From: Gonapodya prolifera JEL478
Taxonomy: Eukaryota > Monoblepharomycota > Monoblepharidomycetes > Monoblepharidales > Gonapodyaceae
Assembly (NCBI GenBank): GCA_001574975.1
Contig: KQ965742.1
Location: forward strand, 253,696-317,695
Reading direction: 5' to 3'
DNA length: 64,000 nucleotides
Positions 21,977 through 33,605 of the stretch are shown piece by piece. Both the position numbers and the translations under genes were made by a program. The number at the start of each line of letters is the position of its first letter. Positions within the stretch are counted from its first letter, which is position 1. The notes beneath the pieces were generated by a model. That model searched no databases and was not told the DNA's origin. It saw only the letters and a program-made list of their open reading frames with translations.

Positions 21977-23312
21977 ATGGCCGCGTTTTGGAATATTGGA
22001 TTTACGCACGACAGTTCGGGAACTGTGAGTCGCGGCATAGCCCTCTACCAATGTCCTTTGTCGCATTACTCATTCACTCTCCCATCTCCCCGTCGATTTC
22101 CCACCCGTTGCGTTCTCATCGCTTGAACCCAAACCCCAGGGCCGCCGCCTGCTCGGAACGACACTCACCGACACCCCCGACCATTCGTCCGACTTTCTTT
22201 CCTCGGACATCGACGACAGCCCCCTCTCACCCGGGAGCGAGCACGAGCACGACGACGACGACGACGACCTGGACTTGACGGACCACACCGCCGTGCACTC
22301 CCCCAACTTGGGCGCTCTCACGTCCAAACTGCCCTCCACCACACAAGCACTTAACCCGCTGCACCTCGCCTTCCCCTCCGCGTCCGCACATGCACATCCC
22401 GCATCCAAGGCCCTGGCCTCGCTGGGAACCCTTGCCACGACCGTATCCCGCCAATCCTCCACCGTCCTCCTGCAGCAAAAGCACATCGGCACCCTCCTCA
22501 CCGAATGCCACCACCTGCGCGAAGCCGCCGCGTCCGCGCAGTCGGATGCTGACGCGCTGAGGACAGCGTTGGACAGGAAGGCGCACGAGTCGGAGTCGCT
22601 CAGGATGGACATTGATAGGCGCAACAAGTGGATCGAGCACCTTCTCGCCCAGATCAGCGAGATGCAGAACGGCGCCGGCGCCGGCGCCGGGGGGTCAAAG
22701 GATCCCGCAGGTGCCGGGCAGGACGGCCTCGACCACGACCACGACCGCGACCACGACAACGAGATCGACCCAGACGACCCCACCCCGGCACACACGTCCG
22801 GCTCGGCCCCACTACCCGGCTTCACCCACGCTGCCATCGCGTACCCGTCCCCCCTATCACCCTTCGCGCCAACATCACCCTCGCGCCGCTCCTCCTCCTC
22901 CCACATCGACTTTTCCCGCCGCGCCCTCTCCCCCGGGCCGCACCCGCGGTCGCGGTCCGCGCTCAAGATCGACACCACACCGCGGCACTCGCGCGAGCCT
23001 ACCTTGGACGGTGGGGCGGCGTCGGCGTCGGCGTGCACGTCGGTGGCGGCGTCGGCGAGTCACCTTGCCCCCGGCGGTGGTGGAGGTGGCAAAGGCGCGC
23101 CCCAGCCGAGCCCGCTTTCCATGCACAGGCGCGACTCGTCAATGTCAATGTCCGGGAGCAGGTCCCACTCGTTGGGGCCCAAGCGCCTGCGGAGGTCGGC
23201 TGCTCCTGGTCAGGGACCGTCACCCGTGTCGCCGGCATCCACGTCCGCCCAGCAGCAGACTCAGACGCAGACGCAGCAGCAAGCAAAGTCTGCGGAGGGC
23301 CCCGCCGCGTGA
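21977..23312 (+). CDS. Coiled-coil protein, unknown function (family member C)
   Basis: Exons 21977-22024 and 22140-23312 give 406 residues in frame. Exon 1 is only MAAFWNIGFTHDSSGT, then a GTGAGT intron. Exon 2 starts GRRLLGTTLTDTPDHSSDFL, runs through an acidic stretch (six Asp in a row), and enters a coiled coil of about 75 residues with LRMDIDRRNKWIEHLLAQIS. The tail is low-complexity, Ser/Pro/Arg-rich with Gln-rich end (TQTQTQQQ). The coiled coil aligns with that of the gene at 17465-19217 (ALRT, then L-R/K-x-D-I/V-x-R-R-N-x-x-I/V-E-x-L). Unlike that protein it has no membrane span. Probable paralogues separated by a tRNA and a secreted-protein gene on the other strand. Function unknown. 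Confidence 0.7.
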
Positions 23313-23897
23313 GAGGACGTGGACCTGGAGGTGGGAAAGCAGGAGCGGGTCCCCAAGGCATGGACCTCGCGAGCGTTAATGTGTAACACTGTACCCTTTG
23401 CACACGATCCCTTGGCTTTCTTTCTTTCTTTCTTCTTTCTTTTTTTTTTTGGATTCCTGTTTTTTATTTGCATGTTGTGGAAGAGCACGGAGTAGACTTG
23501 CACAGCATGAAGCACAAGCACGCAGCACGAACACGAGCACGAGCACGGGTAAAAAAAGCACTTAGAGCATACGATGCAGCGATTATATAGATTAGTCTAC
23601 ATAATGTTCAATTTACTGTTGCTCAAGATCGCGTGTCGGAAAGCTGTGACTGTAAATCTAATAAGATTCGCAGTCCCTCGGCGCCGTCGGTTAGCTTGGA
23701 TAGAACTTATCTCTGTAGCAGAATCTCCAAATACAAGTCTGGCTTTCTCGTCTTATAAACTACTTCCTAAGCTCAGCGCTTACGCAAACACACATCTCCA
23801 AACAATGTCCATTTCTTCTAATTGTTCCTTCCGGACACGTCGACTGCCACGTCGCCAATGCCTAATCCCATTTTTCTCTGTTCCAACAGCGAGCGCC

Positions 23898-25410
23898 TCA
23901 TGTAATGATTTTGCTGGAGGATGGTGAGTCTGGATTCGAAGTGTGGCTTTATTGGTGTCAACTCACCACACGTGCTTCCCATCCCCAGGTATACCCTCGC
24001 GATCACGGAGAGCGGGAAGCTCTTTGGGTGGGGTCTCAACCAGTTCGGCGTCCTTGGAACTGGGGATGATGAGGAGACCCGCAAGGTGCCCACCCACATC
24101 CCGCCCGAGGCCCGCCAAGCACTTGCAGTGGGCTGTGGTCGTAATCATTCAAGTTGGTTGGTTGGTGAGCGTCCCGTGGCAAGACGATGAAGCTGAACCA
24201 CTCATCCGGTCGAATAACAGTAAGAACGAATCCGGAATATATGACGCACGGTCGCTCCTCCGTTCCTTCTCACATCTCGCACTCTCTCATTTGCGCTGTG
24301 CCACCAACACTCTACCTCTGCCTGGTCATCACGTGCCGGGGTTCCATCTCCGTCTGCACTCCTCCCCCTCCCCTCAACGCCCGCGGGGGTGGGACGACCC
24401 CTCAAAACCTGGCAAGTTCCGTTTTGGCAACGGGAGCCCGAAGGAGCGCTGGCCGAGATACTGTTGACGGTATCGGTTCGTGCAAATGAGCAGGTGCCGT
24501 GATGCCGCTTCTCACTCCTTTCGATCGTCTCCTGATTTTGGAGCCGCTTCACCAACATTGCCATTGACGCCGAAAGCCCAATCGAATCTTCACGTGGCCA
24601 ATCAAAACATGCGATATCCACGCCCTTCGGCAGTGGCTTTACCCCGCCGACGCGACCATCTGTACATTGCAGGACGCCGACATGGATTCGAACACCTTGG
24701 GCGCGACATCGGGATTTCCCCCCTCTTGATCCAATCGAGGACATCTCAGACAAAGAGAAGGATGCGATCGAGGCTGCCAGCATTGTGGGGCGCTATGTCT
24801 GATCGCCCCCCGCTCGGTGGCGCCGTCTTCCTCACAAAGATTGGGCACCCGATGAGCTGCATCCTATCACTGAGGAGAATGCTGCTCTCCGCTGCAAGGC
24901 TTAATCTCAAGATGCTGAGATCGCTCACCTCAAGGCTTTTCTCTCAGAGTCCAGAGGCGGGGACGGATCGCGCTCAAGCTCAGTCTTTGGCTTGTCGTAT
25001 CAAGTCGAGCGAGGAAGCAATCAATCATCAACGAAAACAAGGCTAACCTCCATCAGGAAATTGCATGACAGGAGAAGAGACAAATCGCTCGTGAAAATGA
25101 GATCACTGCGTCCACCCTGCAGCCGGAGACAAACTCATCAAGCAGCATCGACCCCATCACTCTCCCGATACCACCTCCAATGCTGCACCTGCCACAAGCA
25201 CCGCTCATTGTTTCGGAGCCGCGAATTAACCTACTTGCAAGCTCTTTGTCGTTGGAACTGCCGCTGGTCCCAGCTCCAACACAAAAACATTGCGGAACGA
25301 TAGTCTGCCAGAGTATCGTTTGGATGGCAAACTCGAACTCGCGTACACACCCAACAAGGACGACTTTGGGAACCACTGGCTGCGAAGTGAGTAGTGAAAT
25401 GAGTGCTGAG
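23898..25410 (+). pseudogene. Possible broken gene: RCC1-repeat fragment and coiled-coil-like segments
   Basis: Around 23,900-24,150 an intron-bounded segment reads YTLAITESGKLFGWGLNQFG then ALAVGCGRNHSS, a good single RCC1 blade. RCC1 propellers need about seven, and only about one and a half are visible. Further on, segments read PFWQREPEGALAEILLTVSV (about 24,420), DPIEDISDKEKDAIEAASIV (about 24,730), LHPITEENAALRCKA and SQDAEIAHLKAFLSESRGGD (about 24,850-24,960), and PEYRLDGKLELAYTPNKDDF (about 25,310). They lie in different frames with stops between them, for example a TAA between ENAALRCKA and SQDAEIAHL, not all explained by good splice sites. Either a decayed host gene or one with unusual small exons. 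Low confidence in both extent and state. Confidence 0.35.
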
Positions 25411-25647
25411 GCTGTAGGGGACACCACCGTCTCGCCCAATGCTACTGCGCAATGCACTTTGAACGGTGCTCGTAATTCTATTCCGTGTAAAGACTCGAAA
25501 TGCGAATTTGCGCTCTATTTTATAAACGCCAGTCCGAAAGGCCGCCTGAATACCGAGAGTGATGGCCGTCATGCTTACCCCATAATAACATACAACTAAT
25601 TACACCGATGTACTATTTAGGAGTTATCGTGAGTCCATGCAGATAAA

Positions 25648-25679
25648 CGTTAGCCCGACAGTACGTTAGCCCGACAGTT
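25648..25679 (+). repeat. 16-bp tandem duplication upstream of ALG13
   Basis: ACGTTAGCCCGACAGT occurs twice head to tail about 115 bp before the ALG13 start codon. It may be a regulatory site or a recent slippage event. Confidence 0.6.
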
Positions 25680-25794
25680 GAGGATCTGGAGCGGATCTCG
25701 CGCGACTTAAATTGTATCTGGGTCAGCCAGGGCAGGGCAGCGACACAACTGCACAACTCGCAACCCACCAATGAATTCGTGAAGATCCTCTGCG

Positions 25795-26555
25795 ATGGCA
25801 CAAACCCTCGCCCCAAATGTTTTCGTCACCGTTGGCACGACCAGATTCGACGGATTGTTCGGCGTTCTCTTCCACTCGGACGATCCTGGTTCCCCACCTC
25901 AATGTTTGCAACTAATCGCCAATCGGGGGGTCAAGCGCCTCAGAATCCAGTACGGGAACAGTGCGATGCCATCTTTAGATGGGCTCCATCACGACCAGAT
26001 CAAAAGCAAAGGTGCCGACGGGACACTTACATTCGTCGTCGCTGGGATAGAGATCGAAATGTACCGCCTCAAGAGCAACATCGAAGAGGACATGAAATGG
26101 GCGGGATTGGTGATAAGTCACGCTGGTACATCAAGGCTCGTTTGAGTCAAGTGCCCCTCCGAATTTTGACTCCGCCTCGACGACACCGCCAGGGTCCGGC
26201 TCTATTCTCGAGTCGCTGCAATTGAATAAGCCTCTGATAGTGGTAGTGAACGATACCCTTGCTGACAATCATCAGGCTGAACTTGCTTTCGCCGTGGAAA
26301 ATCAAGGGCATTGCATTGCTACTGACCCAAGGTATATTCGCAAGCTCAGATCACGAGGGGAATCTTCTTTATCGTAAAGAAGTGATTTCTGGCCTCAATA
26401 TCCTTGCTCCACTTGTTGAGCTCTTGACTTTGTCCCACAGGCACCTCGCGAAAACTCTTGGAGACTTCAACCCCAGCACACTGCGACCTTTTGTTCCTGT
26501 TTCTTCGTCTCTATTCTCCGGAATAGTAAACGGACTCATGGGTTACGTGGACTGA
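25795..26555 (+). CDS. ALG13: UDP-GlcNAc transferase subunit Alg13
   Basis: Catalytic subunit that, with membrane-bound Alg14, adds the second GlcNAc to dolichol-PP-GlcNAc on the cytosolic face of the ER. Exons 25795-26125, 26193-26331 and 26441-26555 give exactly 194 residues. Seen: VFVTVGTTRFDGLFGVLFHS at the start (family GTTxFD), MKWAGLVISHA joined by splicing to GSGSILESLQLNKPLIVVVN (SHAGxGSxxE, the UDP-sugar site), then DTLADNHQAELAFAVENQGH, CIATDP joined to RHLAKTLGDFNPSTLRPF, and the terminus SGIVNGLMGY. Both splice joins restore the family consensus. Length fits the small fungal Alg13. It is a soluble protein with no signal peptide, as expected. Confidence 0.94.
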
Positions 26556-26699
26556 CACAATTCTACATATCATGCTCAATCGGTCTGGGCATGAGGTGCT
26601 CATGGACATGAACATGGGACTTACAGAGGCATTGTACAAAGATGAATTGCAGCTTACGATAAATGCATACGGGTTCCGCAAGTCCTACAACGCTGGTCA

Positions 26700-29600
26700 C
26701 TACACGTCTCCAGCGCCCCTATCTAACATGTCTTGGTTCAAAACGCTCTCATTAGAGCCTGTTCTTCGACGCAGCGCCAATGCGAAGTTGTATGGCGGGA
26801 AGGAGAGGTCTTCGTCGGATAGAAAAGCCTGCGGTTGTCGAGGAGGTATGGGGGTTTGAACTTTGGATGTAGTGGCCTCTCCAGAGTCCGAAACGATGTT
26901 TGCGACAGTGCCGGGCTGGAAGATACCGACCGAGGGCACTATTTTTGGCGCGGTGCCACTGGGCTTCGCGGTGACAGTTGCGTTCTTCTTGGCCGAATCG
27001 AAAGAGGCGGACGTCACCGCAATGAATGGTACTGCCGTCGCCAATCCAACAGCGTGTTCAATTTGATTCTGGATTTCATTTGGGGCAGACCCAGGTACTT
27101 CCATGCTGAACTCGGTACTGCTCGCATTGCTCCGCGACATTTCCAGAACTGGCAGTTTCGGGGCTTCGCTGTGGCGCTTCAAGTACGACGGGCCGCGCAT
27201 TGTCTCGAGAGGTACCTTCTTCGGTTGTTGAACCACCGCACTCTTCGTCCCGCGGCTTTGAGGTAACGCTCGTGGTTCGACGGACACCTGATCGCCCCAC
27301 TCCTCTGACAAAAGGTCACCGCGTGGCTTTCCGAATGGTGTTGGATGATGGTCCAGCGGAAGCCCATTATCAAAGACAACTGTTGCATTCTCGATACAGA
27401 CCATGGGAAGAGTGGGTGGATCAGGATCATCCTCCGATACAAGAATTGCTGGAGTGAGGTTTGAAGCTACCACGAATTCATCAGATGATGAATTCTTCAT
27501 AGTTGCCCTGGTCACATCGCCAAAGTCCTCATTGAAATGATTTACCCCTGCAACTTTTCCCTCGCTCTCCGTTAGTGGACCTTCAATTCTCACGCGAGGC
27601 ATTTCTGTTCGAAGAGGGCTCTGCGTGCTTGTCCTTCTGTTTGGTTTGACATCTGCCGGCAGCAACGAAGAATGTACCATGATTGGTCGATTGAACATCT
27701 CCGGAATGCCGTTTACAGGAACCAAGAACGAAGTGTATGAGGGACGACTTGACGCAGCTGTCGCCACGTCGGACCGTTGCACCTTGGCCTTTTCCAGAAT
27801 CCTGGTAGATTCGCCGAGCTTTGCTGTTTGCGATGGGGCGCGTTGCCGAACCACGGACTCTTCCCCAAGAGACCTGATGACATCCTGCGCTTTTGAAAGA
27901 AGTCCACGAAAAGTGGGTACGTTCCAGCCGCTCGACACACTCGGTGAAGAGTTTTCGTCTGATCTTCGTTTCGAATCGCTTAACGGGGAGGGCCTGGAAA
28001 CGCCGCCAGAGGCCGGTAAATCTTCGTCCTCACTCCAAAACTCCACTTGATCCCGCAATGCTGCCTCAATGTCGGCTGTATCGTCCAACCGTCCTTCAGT
28101 AGTTGCACTATCCCGCATTTTGGAACTCTGCTGTGGAGGAGGAACAGCCTCTGACATACCAGAGACGACGACGTGAAAGCCAAGTGGATCCGTGATTTCT
28201 TTTGCGAGTGGATCTTCATTCATATCGTCTATCCGATCAAGGTCGTCGGCGGCATCGCCCTTCTTATCGGAGCCAGCGACCTCGCCTTCTGCAACAACCA
28301 CCTTCCACAGCCCCTTTGCCCGCTTCCATCGATCCGTCTCCACTTTCCAACGCCGAACCGTGCTCCAACGCTCTCTCGCACCCTCAAGAGACGCCACCGA
28401 ATTTTCGTCCCCGTACCACTGCTGGAATTCAGGGTCTAGGGACTTGAGAGGATCGGTATAGCGCCCATAACTCAGATTTGCCCTTCCCAGTCCTGGCATG
28501 ACGATGGGAAACAAGTTTGGATCAACTTCGAACGGTTGGTTCGATAGCGCTCCAAAAGGTTGACCGCGAACGTTTCCAGTCGGTTGTTGTTGCTTCGTTT
28601 GCTGATGTTGCCTGTGCTTTCTGTCCCTGAACTCTGCCGGGGACATGCGCGGTCCCTTATGGGCCAGAAAGGGGGGATGTGGCTGCGCGCGAACCGCCGC
28701 TACAGCCTCATGGGAGCTCTCTGCGTTCTCGATTCGTGGCATGATGCGGGGAAAGAGCGAGGTTGAAACCGCAAGTTCTGCGGCTTGAGCAGACGTCCGG
28801 TCGACCATAGGTGGTTTGAGGTGAGTGTCTTCGATCTGAAAGTTCACAAAATGTGGAGAATGATTTCCACAATAGTGATACCGAGGAAGGAAAGAGCATT
28901 CTCGTACCTGCCAACTCTGCCCGTACCCGAACAACCCGTAGTTCCAGGTTATCTCCAAGTCAATATCCCCCATCCGAACACCAGCAAGACCCACAACGGC
29001 CGGGTCGGAATCAATACCACCTCCTGCACTGGATGAGATGGGGTGGTGGAGGTCGTAAATACCGGCTATGGGGCTTGCCTGAAACATTTGAAAGTAATTT
29101 ATTGAAGCACGATGTATGGCAAAGCGCGTTTCACAGCACAGTACCTTGACAATGTCGTGCAAGTGGAATGCCACCTCTCCAAGCATCTTCGCGTCGTCGT
29201 AACCTCCAGCCCTTGTATCGCCGCCCAGCTCGTGTCGACCCCACGACTTGGCCGTTTTTACGGACCGCCTCTTGCGTGGGTCGTTCCATCCAGAGTCGAC
29301 AACCCATACTTGGACTCTGATAAGGGCAAAGGGATGTCTCGGGTCTCGAGGTAAAGCAATTGGGCAGTGCTTCGTTTCGTTCCAGTGCACAATAGCATCC
29401 TCCCCAGTGGCGGAACTCATGGTCCCGGCGGATCCGTTCGCATGATGTCCCGTCGTTTTCCATTCGGGGGGTCCCGCAGAGTGAACGTGCGTTCGGCGGA
29501 CAAGGTTCCGTACAAGAACAACGGCGAAGGCAGCAGGCGGTTCGGCTGAGCGCACTGCGATTGGGTTTTGCTGGGGTTTTGCATGGTGAGGTGGTTGGGT

Positions 29601-30473
29601 GGAGTGATGGGAGATAACTCCAGATGATTGGGTGCGTTGGGGTGCGGGTGTCTTGGCCGTGTGGGACGTAGCAACGCTATTTACAGACGCTCCATGGGAT
29701 TGCTGGACATCCCGCCCGTCCGAAAATGTGGTCGTGGATGCTGTGAGCTGGGATTGGGATTGTAGGAGGTCGGGGGACGATGTGATGTTGGACATGGACA
29801 TGATGGATAGCCCCGAGGGTAGTGAGTCGCCTTTGTCCGGAGGCTTCTTTCGATTCGGGAGTGTTTTACGCCGGCGAGAGCGCGGGAATTGGGATATTGT
29901 GGCGGTAGAGAAGGTGGCGGATTTGATGCGTAGACTGAGTACGCCGAAGCAATTAGGGCGCCGCTCTTCGAAGGCGGTGAAGGCGCGGTATGAAGCGGCC
30001 TGGTGAGCAAGGTGTCCGGAATGGAATGCAGGTGAGAACAAGGGAAACTAATCGCTCGCTCCATCAAACGAACAACGACTTTTCGACCACTGCCAAAGGT
30101 CGTTCTCACTGACATCTTCCACCCATTTCAGTCGAGTCACTAGAAGGCTCCTGTATCTCTCCGCCCATCGCGATGAAATATACGTTCAAAGGATACAACT
30201 CACAGTGGAATCCTCTGGCGACCGAAACTCATTCAAGTCATCGTCGTCACTTCCGTCGCCATTCGATTCCTGCGACGCGAACGCCGAGTTCACAGAATAG
30301 AACGAGCCCCATCCATTACGTTGGTCCTTGGAATCCGGGGCCGAGGAAGCAAGGGAGCCATTAGAGGCCAAGTGAACTCTCGAGTTCGACTGTCCATAAG
30401 AGGAGGCAGGAGTTCGACTTGCATCCGAGTCCGCGACCGAGAAGAGAGATGCCACCGAGCGGACGCGGGACAT
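26700..30473 (-). CDS. Large protein with amino-terminal C2-like domain, unknown function
   Basis: Start MSRVRSVASLFSVADSDASR at 30473; the first intron begins after FRSPEDST (GTGAGT). Joining exons lie at about 30,000-30,140, and the body runs to a stop at 26700. Residues about 200-400 look like a C2-type beta sandwich: DAIVHWNETKHCPIALPRDP, FALIRVQVWVVDSGWNDPRK, LGEVAFHLHDIVK, then ASPIAGIYDLHHPIS and GDIDLEITWNYGLFGYGQSW. Two GT-AG introns inside this domain, 29079-29144 (66 bases) and 28836-28907 (72 bases), are multiples of three without stops, so simple ORF reading includes them wrongly. The remainder is polar, with acidic and Ser-rich disordered stretches and one conserved-looking block, DPEFQQWYGDENSVASLEGA. 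No enzyme motif seen. The gene is divergent from the PG-rich flagellar gene; a role in membranes or cilia is speculation. Confidence 0.72.
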
Positions 30474-30956
30474 TCCTGCTATCAAAGCGTGCACGTGAAG
30501 AAACGAGACGCCAACTGTAGCTATCGCGATGCCCGAAGGAGCATTCCCCCAATGAGAGACCCCTGTCACGGAGCAGGTGACAGACAAGACAGACGTGGGG
30601 GTGGAGCGTGGAGCGTTTTCAGGTTACCCGTTTCAAGAACCCCGTGCCCTTTGGACAAGGCAAGCTCTGTCCCACCACACTTATCTTCTACTTCTTCGTT
30701 GTACTTTAAGCATGATAAATTTAAATGCGTTCTTGAATGATGTTCGGATGTTGCCAGAGCCCATCTTCATAATTCATAGTCACAAGAGACCCAAGCAAGA
30801 AATTGACATTTGAGGCAGCAGCGAGTGAAAGAGTAGAAAGACGGCAAAATTAAATGGGAAAAAAGAAAAAGTAGGTTTGAGAAGTGAAACAATTCCTGCT
30901 GGCGAAGACTCGCTGTGGCCACCTGAAACCGAAGCTTGCTTGCTCGCTCAACCACC

Positions 30957-33400
30957 ATGAGCAGCGGGCTCCCAGCAATCGAGATGCGACCGGCAGATGA
31001 GCACCAAATGATGGCGGAAGCCGCCAGGAAGCAGCGACGGCACTCCCGGAACCGCACCACGTCCAATTTCGCTCCAAACAGCAGACCGAGGACTCCGCTG
31101 GGCTCGTTCGTCGGAGACGCCATGGGAGAGCCCTTGACCGCTCTTGGTTGGTGACGGAGACCTCTTACGTTACTTGAAAGTCGCAGACCCATGGAATCCA
31201 TTGTTGCAGCATTGCAGACTCCGGCTCCTTCCTCCTACTCACCCACACTTCCCCCACTGGGACCTTTCTTTTCCATCCTTGGAAAGCGGAAGGACGATCC
31301 CGTGGAGGGTCCTGGTCCCAAGTACGACACCAGAGCCGCGGCAGAGTCCAGTGGGATTGTGGAGCGACCGCCGAAATGGGTGTGTTTCGAAAAATGAAAT
31401 TGCGACTCGGTGGAATTTCTGTGGCAAAAGACTTTTATGGTTCTTCTCTACAGACCATTGCGGGCAGACACGCACTTCCCAGTGGTTTGGGCGAGGAGCT
31501 CGGTCTGGGTGCTCTCACCACGATTGGAGACGGACGGTGCTCTGACGGTGAGAATCGCCGAATAAACTCCAAGACATCCTTTCTGGCTCTTGGAGAGAGT
31601 CGCTCGGCTTTGAAACGCTAATGAAGTCCGCCCTGCAGTTGAGAGGGCGTCAACACCAGGCCCCGGTTCGTATTCTCGCAACGTCCCCTTTGGGAGCGAC
31701 GCACCTGCTGTCTCCATCATGTACAAGCACGAGGACCCACGTGAGTACTCACAGCCGCTGCGACGTCAAAGGGACCTCTACCCTGTGCAATCAACCGTGT
31801 TCCACTCAGCGAACGACAACCCCGGCCCGGCAACTTACTTCCCCAAACTTGCGGTGGGACCGACCCCAAAGTTCACATTCGGCGCGCGCACACGGGAACC
31901 CACAGATGCACGGCCTGGCCCGGTATGTTTTGTCGCTGCTGCCTGTCATGTTTCAACGAAGGGTCACACAGGACCCACCCCACCACAAATGAATATCCTA
32001 GACCGACTACTCCCCTCCCCGAACGCCCCCTACAGCACCTCAACCTCCCTCCTACACCATGGCAGACCGAGCCGGCCCCGCACTATTCGACAATATCGTG
32101 CAGTACCACGCCTCCGTACCCGCTGCGAACGCGTACTACCCCAAGCTCCTTCAGAAGGGCACGGGTGTTACGCTCAAGGGGCGCAGCGAGGGCCCAAACT
32201 CGCTGTTTTCCGCGCCGAAAGGTGGAGTTCTCGTCGATTGCCGTGGTTGCGAGATCAAATTTTTCAAACTCGTTCATTATATCCGTGACATCAGCCATGC
32301 AGGGCATTCCCGCGCCGGGCCACTATAACCCGCCCACGCCGCACTCGTCCCCTTCCGTGTCGCTAGCACCCAAGTACCTCGAAGACACACTGCACCCGCC
32401 TCTCCCTGCACCGACCGCATACGCGCCAAACTTCTACGCCGCATCGACGCTCCCCAAACCCCCACGCTACTCGCTCGGGATCCGGCGGGGCACGCAGATG
32501 GGTCTCCCCGCGAACACGGACCCGGCAGACGTTCCCGCGCCCGGATCATACTCGTACGACGTCCGCGTGATCAAAAAATCCGTCCCCAAGATCTCCATCA
32601 AGGGAAAATGGAAGGTGCGCGTGGACGCGACCCCCGGCCCGGGCGCGTACGGTACCGTGCCGCCCAAGTGGCAGGACGAGCTGGCCGCCATGCGGGAGGA
32701 GCGCAGGCGGCGCGCCAAGGAGGCCAAGGAGCGTGCGGCGGTGGGGGGTGCGCAGGCGGCTGCGGAGAGGGAGAAAGAGGAGGGCGAGACCGACGGGCAG
32801 GCGCAAGAGAATACGGAGTCTGGCGAGGGGTCGTCGAGGGCCGAGAGCATTGTTGGGGAGATGAAGAAGCAGGATGTTGGTTATCGGGAATGTGAGTCTG
32901 GCTCTCCACGACGTTGTCTTCGCGCTACTGACGTGGGGTTTTGCGCAGTGCAAATCAACGAGATTCGCGAGGAAACGCCGGGACCAGGTAAGAACGACAA
33001 GGCGTGTCGTAATGAAAATGTCCTTTTGATGCATTAATATTGTGCTTCTAGCGGCCTATGTTCCGGCGACTCCGCCGTCCAAGACAGGCGCTTCTCCTGC
33101 GTTTACTTTGGGCGGGCGACTGGAAAACACGGGCATGTTTGCGCACAGTAAGCCGAATCGTTTAGTCGTCTCGGCACGGTGATTTCACGCTTTCTCCTGC
33201 ACAACCCCGTCACCCTACATGCACACCCTACTCATCTGTTAGAGTCCGACACTCCTTCCCCGAATGCTTACGACCCCTTGACTGCGCAAGCCGCTCTGTC
33301 CAATGTGGCGGGGTCGCCAACGGTGACGCTCAAGGGACGACCAAGCCCGTACCGAATTGTAAACTCGAGGCAGCTCAAGGTGGCAGATGTGGGGGCGTGA
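30957..33400 (+). CDS. Sperm-tail PG-rich repeat (STPGR) protein
   Basis: Proteins with STPGR (Shippo/ODF3-type) repeats sit in flagella and cilia as microtubule inner or associated proteins. Seen after the start at 30957 (CCACCATGAG context): EGPGPKYDTRAAAESS, STPGPGSYSRNVPFGSDAPA, NPGPATYFPKLAVGPTPKFT, APGHYNPPTPHSSPSVSLAP, LPAPTAYAPNFY, VPAPGSYSYDVRVIKKSVPK, ATPGPGAYGTVPPKWQDELA, a charged alpha-helical insert rich in Arg/Glu/Lys, TPGPAAYVPATPPSKTGASP, and TPSPNAYDPL before a stop at 33400. About nine PGPxxY-type repeats. At least eight introns; several small exons in 31,150-31,700 are in uncertain frame. Such genes are kept in fungi with zoospores and lost in Dikarya. Confidence 0.82.
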
Positions 33401-33605
33401 GTGGGGCGGTGGGGTGGAGATCAGCAGGGGAAGTCGCAGTTCAGTCATACCATGTCTACCAAACAAAGTTAAAATACAGCACTAGCACAAATCAACGAAG
33501 ACTACGAGTGACAAACTCACGCGCTTACATGGATCCAACTTTACTTATCCGGCTGAAAATTCGCAAGCTTGCCGGTCCATAGTACACATGCGAAGACACA
33601 CATAA

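Noticed and set aside
22070-23038. 322-codon minus-strand ORF opposite the second coiled-coil gene
   Set aside because: Shadow frame; the plus strand has a start exon, a good intron and a coiled-coil related to a neighbour.
24675-24705. tRNA T-arm-like sequence GGATTCGAACAC
   Set aside because: The flanking bases do not form a T stem or acceptor stem, and no A box lies at the right distance.
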